The notes beneath the pieces are model-generated. The model was not told where the DNA came from. It saw only the letters and a list, made by a program, of their open reading frames with translations, and ran no database searches. DNA of 12,183 bases. It comes from CAZOBJ01 sp964577825 (GTDB lineage: Bacteria; Planctomycetota; SZUA-567; JAFGNG01). Shown one piece after another: positions 1-5,904 of this stretch. The stretch's first letter is position 1. Each line of letters opens with the position of its first letter. The stretch spans positions 1 through 12,183 of the forward strand of contig CAZOBJ010000095.1 of assembly GCA_964577825.1 (NCBI GenBank), read 5' to 3'. The position numbers and the translations under genes are program-made.

Positions 1-1
1 C

Positions 2-181
2 ATCGCCAAGACCATGCTCGCGAACTCCATCAACCTCACACCCGGCACCCTGACCGTGGACATCGACGGCCAGGACCTGTACATCCACTGGATCTACGTG
101 GCCTCGGACGACCCGGAAGAGCAGCGGCGCATGATCGTCAGCCGTTTCGAAAAGGTACTGGTGAGGATCTTTGAACCATGA
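2..181 (+). CDS. mnhE: MrpE/MnhE-type cation antiporter subunit, C-terminal part
   Basis: This is the last 59 residues of an open frame that enters from the left edge and ends at TGA 179-181. It reads LANSINLTPGTLTVDIDG followed by a YIHWIYV stretch, the conserved soluble C-terminal region of MrpE/MnhE (MbhA-like) proteins. In Mrp Na+/H+ antiporters and Mbh-type hydrogenases this small membrane subunit belongs to the ion-translocating module. The N-terminal membrane segments lie outside the window. The stop overlaps the start of the next gene in an ATGA tetranucleotide (178-181), so the two are translationally coupled. The hydrogenase genes that follow suggest the Mrp module belongs to an energy-converting hydrogenase rather than a free-standing antiporter; that is inferred from context. 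Confidence 0.85.
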   Translation: MAKTMLANSINLTPGTLTVDIDGQDLYIHWIYVASDDPEEQRRMIVSRFEKVLVRIFEP

Positions 182-441
182 GCGGACTCGGCCCCCTGAT
201 GTTCATCCTGGCGCTGTGCGCGTTCCTGTGCCTGTACCGGATCGGCCGCGGGCCGACCGCACCGGACCGCACCGTGGCCATCGACGCGCTCGGCACGCTG
301 CTCGTGGGGTTTTCGGCGTTTCTGACGCTGTTCACGGGCAAGGGGTTTTACCTCACCGTCGCGATCACCTGGGCGCTCTTGAGCTTTATCGGGACCCTGG
401 CGCTGGCCAAGTATTTGGAAGGCCGGCCCTTCGACGACTGA
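178..441 (+). CDS. mnhF: MrpF/MnhF-type antiporter subunit
   Basis: This 87-residue integral membrane protein has the usual MrpF length. Three hydrophobic segments are visible, at about residues 4-21, 36-52 and 57-77. The family signature GPTAPDRTVAIDALG (residues 25-39) contains the conserved PDR motif (Asp30) and a second acidic residue, Asp36. MrpF is a small subunit of multisubunit Na+/H+ antiporters and has an equivalent (MbhB-like) in Mbh-type membrane-bound hydrogenases. The start is fixed by the ATGA overlap with the preceding mnhE-like frame. The next gene follows after 43 nt. I see no odd residues. Whether it moves Na+ or H+ cannot be read from the sequence. Confidence 0.9.
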   Translation: MSGLGPLMFILALCAFLCLYRIGRGPTAPDRTVAIDALGTLLVGFSAFLTLFTGKGFYLTVAITWALLSFIGTLALAKYLEGRPFDD

Positions 442-484
442 CCGGGCGAACGCAGGCCCGCGCTGTACAGGAGCTGCACCGAGC

Positions 485-808
485 ATGGAGACGATCGGCT
501 GGATTCTGCTGGCGGCCGGGGTCGCGTTCGACCTGTTCGGGTGCCTGGGGCTGTTCCGGCTGCCAGACATCTACAACCGGCTCCAGGCGGCCACCAAGTG
601 CGTGACCCTGGGCACGTGTCTCATCCTGGCCGGCACCGCGTTCCTGGCGCCGGATGGCGCGATCGTGGGCAAGGCCCTGCTGTGCATCGTGTTCGTGGTG
701 CTTACCTCGCCGGTGGGCGCGCACGCCCTGGCGCGGGCCGCGCACCGCAGCGGCATCGCCCTGTGGCGCAAGAGCGTGGTGGACAAGGAAGCCGAACTGG
801 AGCAATAG
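485..808 (+). CDS. mnhG: MrpG/MnhG-type antiporter subunit
   Basis: This 107-residue membrane protein has three predicted hydrophobic helices, at about residues 4-24, 37-55 and 60-78. The MrpG signature LFRLPDIYNRLQAATK (residues 23-38) is present. The tail from about residue 85 is hydrophilic and charged, probably cytoplasmic. The start ATG has an AGGAG at 469-473, spaced about 11 nt. MrpG (MbhC-like) completes the E-F-G trio, which in archaeal Mbh operons also occurs as a consecutive block. The ferredoxin-subunit gene starts 10 nt after this stop, so all belong to one transcription unit. Identity is secure at family level. Membership in a hydrogenase complex is inferred from the neighbours. 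Confidence 0.9.
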   Translation: METIGWILLAAGVAFDLFGCLGLFRLPDIYNRLQAATKCVTLGTCLILAGTAFLAPDGAIVGKALLCIVFVVLTSPVGAHALARAAHRSGIALWRKSVVDKEAELEQ

Positions 809-818
809 GACGCACCGC

Positions 819-1430
819 ATGCGACGACCCAAGCTGCGCGAGCTCCTCGAGGCCCTGAAGGTCCTGTTCGTGCGGGGCCCGTATACGTCCAAGTTTCCGG
901 CCCAGCCGTATACCGCGCCGGAGACGTATCGCGGCGTGCCCAGGTACGACGAGGACGAGTGCATCGGGTGTGGAGCGTGCGCGAACGTGTGTCCCGCGCG
1001 CGCGATCCAGCTCGTGGACGACAAAGAGAACCGACTGCGCAAGCTCACGGTGCATTACGACGTGTGCATCTTCTGCGGGCAGTGCGAGCGGTACTGCACC
1101 ACCGAAAAGGGCATTGCGCAGTCGAACGACTATGACCTGGCCACCCTGGACCGCGGCGAGACGACGGAACGCGTGGAAAAGGAGCTGGTCCTGTGCGAAC
1201 ATTGCGGCGAGGTGATCGGGGCCAAGGACCACCTGTGTTGGCTGGCCCGCAAGCTCGGGCCGCAGGCGTACGCGACCCCGACCCTGTTTCTCGTAGATGC
1301 GCAGGAGCGCGAGGCGGGCGCCGCCCCCATACCGCGAGACCCGGCGCATCCCGGGCTGCGCTCGGACCTCGTTCGCGTGTTGTGCCCGCGCTGTCGGCGC
1401 AACGTGTTCCTGGCCGAAGAATGGAAGTGA
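819..1430 (+). CDS. HycF/NuoI-like 2x[4Fe-4S] ferredoxin subunit of a membrane-bound hydrogenase
   Basis: This 203-residue cytoplasmic iron-sulfur protein would pass electrons between a soluble donor or acceptor and the small subunit of a group 4 [NiFe] hydrogenase. Two cluster motifs are plain: C48-x2-C51-x2-C54-x3-C58-P and C83-x2-C86-x2-C89-x3-C93. Two further pairs, C126-x2-C129 and C189-x2-C192, plus C140, recall the extra cysteine pairs of E. coli HycF and could hold a rubredoxin-like or zinc site. Position 819 was chosen as start because it follows the mnhG stop by 10 nt, whereas the frame open further upstream would overlap mnhG heavily. The 3' end overlaps the next gene by 10 nt. MbhN, HycF or EchF-type subunit are all possible names, so no symbol is given. 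Confidence 0.85.
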   Translation: MRRPKLRELLEALKVLFVRGPYTSKFPAQPYTAPETYRGVPRYDEDECIGCGACANVCPARAIQLVDDKENRLRKLTVHYDVCIFCGQCERYCTTEKGIAQSNDYDLATLDRGETTERVEKELVLCEHCGEVIGAKDHLCWLARKLGPQAYATPTLFLVDAQEREAGAAPIPRDPAHPGLRSDLVRVLCPRCRRNVFLAEEWK

Positions 1431-1924
1431 CCGGCGGCCTGCAAGCCCTGGCCGCGTGTCTGCGCGACTGCCTCGCGGACAAGACCGCAGTGCTGGGCAT
1501 CGGCAATCCCCTGCGAGAGGACGATGGCATCGGGCCGTACTTCGCGTCGCTCCTCTCGCCCCATCCGAACCTCCTGGTCTACGACTGTGGGCAGACGCCG
1601 GAGAACTATGCGGGCAAGGTCTTGCGCGAGCGGCCCAGACATGTGATCCTGGTCGACGCGGTCGACTTCGGCGCCGCGCCCGGCGAGGCGGCGCTCTTCG
1701 ACGCCGCGGACCTGCACGGCAGCGGCGTGTCCACGCACACGATGTCGCTGGAGGTGTTCGCCCAGGCGTTGCGCGGCGCGATCGAAGACGTCCAGGTCCG
1801 CGTGCTGGCCTTTCAGCCTGGCGCCAGGCGTACCGGACACCCGGTAAGCCCCCAGCTCCAGCGCGGGGCGCGCGAAGTGGCGGCGCTCCTGTCGCCCGGC
1901 GGATGGAACGACGCGCTTATCTGA
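1421..1924 (+). CDS. HycI-family [NiFe]-hydrogenase maturation endopeptidase
   Basis: This 167-residue cytoplasmic protease would remove the C-terminal extension of a hydrogenase large subunit after nickel insertion. The family motif GIGNPLREDDG (residues 26-36) is intact. By comparison with E. coli HycI (Asp16, Asp62, His90), the nickel-sensing residues are Asp35, Asp79 (LVDAVDFG) and His106 (STHTMSL). The GQTPENYAGKV segment and FQPG at 131-134 also match the HycI type rather than the HoxW/HupD type. The gene starts inside the last codons of the ferredoxin-subunit gene (10-nt overlap). Its presence predicts a hydrogenase large subunit with a cleavable tail just upstream of this window. The next gene lies in the same reading frame, six codons after this TGA. 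Confidence 0.9.
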   Translation: MEVTGGLQALAACLRDCLADKTAVLGIGNPLREDDGIGPYFASLLSPHPNLLVYDCGQTPENYAGKVLRERPRHVILVDAVDFGAAPGEAALFDAADLHGSGVSTHTMSLEVFAQALRGAIEDVQVRVLAFQPGARRTGHPVSPQLQRGAREVAALLSPGGWNDALI

Positions 1925-1942
1925 AGCGGCGCAGGTAGAAGA

Positions 1943-4369
1943 ATGGCCACCGACCCGGACCAGCCCGATTCGCTGCGCTTCGCGCGGCTCATCGCCCATC
2001 AGCTGCGCTCGCCCGTGGCCGGGGCCGAGTCGATATTGCGGTCCCTGCTCGGCGGGTTCGCCGGTCCGCTGTCGACCAAGCAGAAGGACCTGCTCGAACG
2101 CGCCTATGCGCGCTGCGAGCAGGCCTCCACCTCGGTGCAGCGCATGCTGGCCATCGCCACGGACCTTGAGCAGCAGGGCATCCGCGAGGGCGTCACCGAC
2201 CTCGCCGAGGTGGCCCGCCAAGTGTACCACCAGTTCACCGAAGAGGCGTCCGAGCACGCGATTTCGCTGTCCCTGGACGTGGAGATGGACCCCGCGCTCG
2301 TCACCGGCCAGGAGGCCGCCCTGTCCGAGGTCCTGCAGGCGCTCCTCAACAACGCTCTCAAGTACACGCCCGACATCGGTCGGGTGCGCCTGTCCCTGCG
2401 CGGCGGCGACCGGCCCGAGACCGTGGCCGTGACCGTGGCCGACTCCGGGGTGGGCATCCCGGAGGAGAGCCGCGAGCGCGTGTTCGAGCCCTTCTTCCGC
2501 ACGCCCGCGGCGCAGTCCTCCTCGCGGCCCGGGGTGGGGCTCGGGCTCACGTTCGTCAAGAGCGTGGTCGAGACCCTCGGGGGCGAGGTCTCCATCGGGA
2601 AGGCCGACCTGGGCGGCGCAGAGGTCACGGTCCAGCTGCCCGTGGCCACGCGCCCGGCACCCACTGGGCCCAAACCCGGGGAAGCGCCCTCGCTGCGCGT
2701 GGTCATCATCGGGGGGCGTGTGGGCGGGCCGAAGGTCGCGGCCCGGATCACGCGGCTCATGCCCGATGCGCAGGTCACGGTGGTCGAGCGCGAACGGTTC
2801 CTCTCCTACGCGGGCTGCGGGCTGGCGTACTGCATCTCGGGCGCGGTCCGCGACTACCGCGAGCTCATGAGCACGCCAGCGGGCACGGTGCGCAATCCGG
2901 TGTTCTTCCAGCAAATGAAGAACGTCCAGGTCCTCAACCAGACCGAGGCCATCCGCATCGATCGCGAGGCCCAGCAGGTGCGCGTGCGCGACTGCCTTAC
3001 CAACGAAGAGTCCTCCCTCGCCTACGACCATTTGGTGCTGGCCACGGGCGCCTCGCCGGTCACTCCGACGATCCCGGGGATCGAGCTCGAGAACGTGTAC
3101 ACCCTCAAGGGCCTCTCCGACGCGGAGGCGATCTGCGCTGCGCTCGCGGACGAGCGGGCGCGCGACGTGTTGGTGCTCGGCGGGGGGCTCATCGGCGTGG
3201 AGGTGACCGACCCCCTGGTGCAGCGCGGGTGCCGGGTCACCATGGTGGAGACGGCCCCGCAGATCCTGGGGATCCTAGACGAGGACATGGCCCGGCTCGT
3301 GGAGCGCCACCTCGAGTCGCACGGCGTGCGGGTGCTCACTGGCACGCGCGTGGACGCCCTGCACGGCGACGAGGAGGGCCGGGTGAAATCCGTATCCGTC
3401 CAGGGCGCCGAGCTGCCCGCGGACATGGCGGTGGTGGGCATCGGAGTCCAGCCCAACGTGGAGCTGGCTCGCGCCGCCGGCCTGGAGATCGGCCTGACCG
3501 GCAGCGTCCGGGTGGACGAGCATATGCGGACCTCGGACCCGAGCATCAGCGCGGTCGGCGACTGCGTGGAATGCACGGACCTTGTCACCGGCCGGCCCTG
3601 CTACGTGCCGCTCGGTTCCACGGCCAACAAGCAAGGGCGGGTGGCCGCGGGCAACATCTGCGGCCGCGAGGAAGCCTTCCCGGGGGTGCTGGGCACCACG
3701 GTATGCAAGGTGTTCGACTACTGCGTGGCGCGCACGGGCCTCACCGAGACGCAGGCGCGCCGGGCCGGATACGACACGGTGGCCGTGCTCGTGCCCGGCT
3801 GGGACAAGGACCACTTCATGCCCGGGGCCAAGGAGCTGTTGCTCAAGCTCGTGGTCGACGTCAAGTCGCGGCGCATTCTCGGTGTCCAGGCCACCGGTCC
3901 GGGCGACGCGGCCAAGCGCGTGGACGTGGCCGCCGTGGGCATCACGAGCGCCCTGACCGTGGACGCGCTCGCCAACGCGGACCTGGGCTACGCCCCGGCC
4001 TATGCCCCGGCCATCGACAACCTGGTCGCCGCCGCGCACGTGGCCCTGAACAAGCTGAACGGAACCATGCGCGGCATCCGCGCCGCTGAGGTGCGCCGCA
4101 TGCAGACACAAGGCGAGGACTTCGTGTTCCTGGACGTGCGCACGCCCGGGGAGTTCGAGCGCGTGCGCCTGCCCGGGTCGCGGCTCATCCCCCTGGGCGC
4201 GCTGCGCGGCAGGGTGGACGAATTGCCCAAAGACCGGACGATCGTCCTGTTCTCCTCGCGCTCGGTGCGCGCGTACGAGGCCTCGGTGATCCTGCGCGCG
4301 GCCGGGTTCCCGGACGTGCGGGTGCTCGACGGCGGCATCGCCATGTGGCCCTACCGCAAACCCCAATAG
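1943..4369 (+). CDS. Three-part fusion: histidine kinase core, CoA-disulfide-reductase-like flavoprotein and rhodanese domain
   Basis: This soluble protein has 808 residues. Residues about 10-232 form a histidine-kinase core: H-box with His19 (AHQLRSPV), N-box (LLNNALKYTP, Asn137), G1 (DSGVGIP, 167-173), F-box (FEPFFR, 181-186) and G2 (GVGLGL, 197-202). No membrane segment or N-terminal sensor is visible. A Pro-rich linker leads to an FAD/NAD(P)-dependent disulfide reductase at about 251-711: FAD motif IIGGRVGG, redox Cys292 in SYAGCGLAYC, nucleotide motif VLGGGLIG (411-418), second FAD motif ISAVGDC (535-541) and the Tyr-rich C-terminal LGYAPAYAP typical of CoA-disulfide reductases. Residues about 712-808 are a rhodanese fold whose active loop reads SSRSVR, with Ser771 where catalytic Cys is expected. 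The 558-residue C-terminal part has the normal length of CoADR-rhodanese proteins. ATG 1943 follows the protease stop by 18 nt, with only a weak GGTAGAAG ribosome site. Redox signalling is inferred. Confidence 0.85.
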   Translation: MATDPDQPDSLRFARLIAHQLRSPVAGAESILRSLLGGFAGPLSTKQKDLLERAYARCEQASTSVQRMLAIATDLEQQGIREGVTDLAEVARQVYHQFTEEASEHAISLSLDVEMDPALVTGQEAALSEVLQALLNNALKYTPDIGRVRLSLRGGDRPETVAVTVADSGVGIPEESRERVFEPFFRTPAAQSSSRPGVGLGLTFVKSVVETLGGEVSIGKADLGGAEVTVQLPVATRPAPTGPKPGEAPSLRVVIIGGRVGGPKVAARITRLMPDAQVTVVERERFLSYAGCGLAYCISGAVRDYRELMSTPAGTVRNPVFFQQMKNVQVLNQTEAIRIDREAQQVRVRDCLTNEESSLAYDHLVLATGASPVTPTIPGIELENVYTLKGLSDAEAICAALADERARDVLVLGGGLIGVEVTDPLVQRGCRVTMVETAPQILGILDEDMARLVERHLESHGVRVLTGTRVDALHGDEEGRVKSVSVQGAELPADMAVVGIGVQPNVELARAAGLEIGLTGSVRVDEHMRTSDPSISAVGDCVECTDLVTGRPCYVPLGSTANKQGRVAAGNICGREEAFPGVLGTTVCKVFDYCVARTGLTETQARRAGYDTVAVLVPGWDKDHFMPGAKELLLKLVVDVKSRRILGVQATGPGDAAKRVDVAAVGITSALTVDALANADLGYAPAYAPAIDNLVAAAHVALNKLNGTMRGIRAAEVRRMQTQGEDFVFLDVRTPGEFERVRLPGSRLIPLGALRGRVDELPKDRTIVLFSSRSVRAYEASVILRAAGFPDVRVLDGGIAMWPYRKPQ

Positions 4370-4373
4370 AGAC

Positions 4374-4414
4374 GCCGACCGAGACGACCGCACCAACCAC
4401 GCGCTCGGTCCGGC
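4374..4414. terminator. Hairpin between convergent genes
   Basis: GCCGACCGAG (4374-4383) pairs with CTCGGTCCGGC (4404-4414) as a 10-bp stem with one bulged C and a 20-nt loop. It starts 5 nt after the stop of the kinase-flavoprotein gene and lies upstream of the minus-strand aldolase stop at 4441. It could terminate both converging units. There is no U-tract on either strand, so intrinsic termination is uncertain. Confidence 0.35.
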
Positions 4415-4440
4415 CATCCGGCACCTGTGCGAGGTGGTGG

Positions 4441-5328
4441 TCAGCCGGACGCCGCGAACTCGACCCGGAAGTCGCCGACCGCCTCTTGCAAGGCGATGCG
4501 CGCCGGAGTCTCGTCCAGGCCCGAACGGTCGACCGCCAGCCCCTGGCGTTCCAGGAAGGCGGCCGCGCGACGCGCGTTGTGCGTGCGCACCGTGATGACG
4601 CCCGCGTCCTTGCCCTTGCGCGCGCCGCCTATGGGCAGCATGCTCGCCACGGCCTCCGGGAGTTGCGCGCCGGTCCGCAACGCCACGCCGCCGATGGAGA
4701 ACCCGAGCATCAACGCGAGAGCCTCTCGGGTCAGGGCCGCGATCCTGTCGAAATCCTCGGCCGCGATCACGTCCGCCTTGGTCAGCCAACTGCCGCCCAC
4801 GGCCAGCACCTTGTCGAACGCGAGGTATTCGACCAGGTTTTCGGGCTTGACCCCGCCCGTGGGCACGAACCGCACCCCGCCCAGGGGCGCGGACAGGGCG
4901 CGCAGCATCGCCAGCCCGCCCAGGGCCTCGGACGGGAAGAACTTGAGCACGGACAGACCGTGCCCCATCGCGGCCTCGATATCCGTGGCCGTGGCAACGC
5001 CCGGGACGACCGGCACGTCATGTTCCACGCACCACGCCACGGTCCGCGGGTTGAGCCCCGGGCTCACGATGAACCGCGCGCCCGCGGTCACCGCCTTGTC
5101 GGCCTGCTCCGGATTGAGCACCGTGCCCGCGCCCACCAGCACCTCCGGGTGCGCGTCGCACACCGCCTTGATCGCGTCCTGTGCGGCAGCGGTGCGGAAC
5201 GTGAACTCGGCCACGGGCAGACCGCCCCGCTGGAGCGCGCGAACGAGCGGCACGGCGTGGCGCGCGGACTCGATCTTCACCACGGGCACGATGCCCAACT
5301 CCTCGATCCGTTCCAGAACCGCGTTCAT
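4441..5328 (-). CDS. KDPG/KHG aldolase with a VOC-like C-terminal extension
   Basis: This 295-residue cytoplasmic class I aldolase would split 2-keto-3-deoxy-6-phosphogluconate (or a related 2-keto-3-deoxy acid, or 4-hydroxy-2-oxoglutarate) to pyruvate and an aldehyde. Residues 1-210 match Eda: Glu41 and Arg45 in VAEFTFRT, GAGTV at 66-70, the Schiff-base Lys129 in VLKFFPSE, and FVPTGGV at 154-160. The remaining ~85 residues (ITVRTHNARRAAAFLERQGL and GDFRVEF) resemble the VOC-like tail of some longer clostridial-type KDPG aldolases; plain Eda is about 210 residues. The start at 5328 has a strong AGGAGGAG site (5333-5340), so the open frame continuing further upstream is not used. It is the last gene of the minus-strand cluster, 105 nt after the VOC gene. 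Its true substrate is unproven. Confidence 0.85.
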   Translation of the reverse strand: MNAVLERIEELGIVPVVKIESARHAVPLVRALQRGGLPVAEFTFRTAAAQDAIKAVCDAHPEVLVGAGTVLNPEQADKAVTAGARFIVSPGLNPRTVAWCVEHDVPVVPGVATATDIEAAMGHGLSVLKFFPSEALGGLAMLRALSAPLGGVRFVPTGGVKPENLVEYLAFDKVLAVGGSWLTKADVIAAEDFDRIAALTREALALMLGFSIGGVALRTGAQLPEAVASMLPIGGARKGKDAGVITVRTHNARRAAAFLERQGLAVDRSGLDETPARIALQEAVGDFRVEFAASG

Positions 5329-5348
5329 AGGACTCCTCCTGCAAGGCA

Positions 5349-5358
5349 CAAGCGCTTG
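5349..5358. promoter_or_regulatory. LacI-family-like operator palindrome upstream of the aldolase
   Basis: CAAGCGCTTG is a perfect 10-bp palindrome ending 21 nt before the aldolase start codon. The AAGCGCTT core with central CG is typical of LacI-family operators for sugar catabolic genes. It would sit over or just after a promoter in the 105-nt gap, though no clear -10/-35 pair is seen. No LacI-type regulator is encoded in this window, so the assignment is inference. Confidence 0.4.
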
Positions 5359-5399
5359 CTCGGTCGTCACACAGTGTCGAGGGGCAGCGCGCATCGCCA

Positions 5400-5426
5400 C
5401 GTTCCCTGCCCCGCCGCCCGGGAACG
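5400..5426 (-). terminator. Hairpin after the VOC gene
   Basis: CGTTCCC (5400-5406) and GGGAACG (5420-5426) form a 7-bp stem with a 13-nt GC-rich loop, beginning 8 nt after the stop codon of the VOC-fold gene on the minus strand. No T-run follows. It could attenuate transcription between the VOC gene and the aldolase, consistent with the larger gap there. Confidence 0.3.
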
Positions 5427-5433
5427 GACCACC

Positions 5434-5904
5434 CTATACCCGCCGCGCCGGACGCTCGATCACCTCGAGGATCGTCCCGCCCGCGGCGCGAGTGTCCAAG
5501 TGCGCGAACCCGCCCTGCGCGGTGCGCCCGCTCATGAGCACCGTCAGCCCCAGTGCTTGCGCCCGGGCCACGGCGGCGTCCAGGTCCGAGACGTCGAACC
5601 CGATGTGGTGCAGACCCTCGCCGTGGGCGTCCAGGAAGTCCTGATAGATGTTCGGCGCCTGCAACGGATGGGCGAGTTCGAGCTCGACGGGGCCCAACGA
5701 GGCGAAGGCCATCTCCCACCGGCCGGATGCGGGCCGGCCGTGGTAGGTGACGTCGTGGTACGCGATCTCGGGCCGCACAAAGGGGCCCAGCCCCAGCACG
5801 TGTTCGAAGAAGCGCACCGCCCGGGCGAGATCAGCGACCGCGATGCACACCTGGCTCGCCTGCGGCAGGCCCAGGGCCTGGCGCACCGGCTCGGAGGCGT
5901 TCAC
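5434..5904 (-). CDS. VOC-superfamily (glyoxalase / methylmalonyl-CoA-epimerase-like) protein
   Basis: This 156-residue cytoplasmic protein carries two beta-alpha-beta-beta-beta VOC modules. The first begins SQVCIAVADLARAVRFFEHV (residues 17-36) and the second HHIGFDVSDLDAAVARAQAL (99-118). Likely metal ligands by family comparison are Gln18, Glu76 (ELELAHP), His99 and Glu147 (TILEVIER), an arrangement like methylmalonyl-CoA epimerase and other metal-dependent VOC enzymes. The ATG overlaps the stop of the upstream dehydrogenase by 4 nt (5901-5904), so the pair is translationally coupled. In this catabolic cluster it may isomerise or epimerise a 2-keto acid or hydroxy-keto intermediate. An epimerase, lyase or dioxygenase role cannot be told apart from sequence, and methylmalonyl-CoA itself is not supported by the neighbours. 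Confidence 0.75.
   Translation of the reverse strand: MNASEPVRQALGLPQASQVCIAVADLARAVRFFEHVLGLGPFVRPEIAYHDVTYHGRPASGRWEMAFASLGPVELELAHPLQAPNIYQDFLDAHGEGLHHIGFDVSDLDAAVARAQALGLTVLMSGRTAQGGFAHLDTRAAGGTILEVIERPARRV

Noticed and set aside
654..818. Upstream extension of the ferredoxin-subunit reading frame
   Set aside because: It would overlap mnhG by over 150 nt and encodes Arg/Trp-rich sequence unlike the family; ATG 819 follows the mnhG stop by 10 nt.
1922..1945. Readthrough joining the maturation protease to the kinase-flavoprotein (same frame, one TGA)
   Set aside because: Six intervening codons, a new ATG and no selenocysteine or recoding structure; two ordinary adjacent genes explain it.
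1130..3031. Long minus-strand open frame opposite the kinase-flavoprotein, protease and ferredoxin genes
   Set aside because: Its translation is His/Arg/Gly-rich with no recognisable motif and it is antisense to genes with clear domains; such mirror frames are common at high G+C.
5329..5400. 24-residue N-terminal extension of the aldolase
   Set aside because: It lacks homology to Eda, and a strong AGGAGGAG site stands just before the ATG at 5328.
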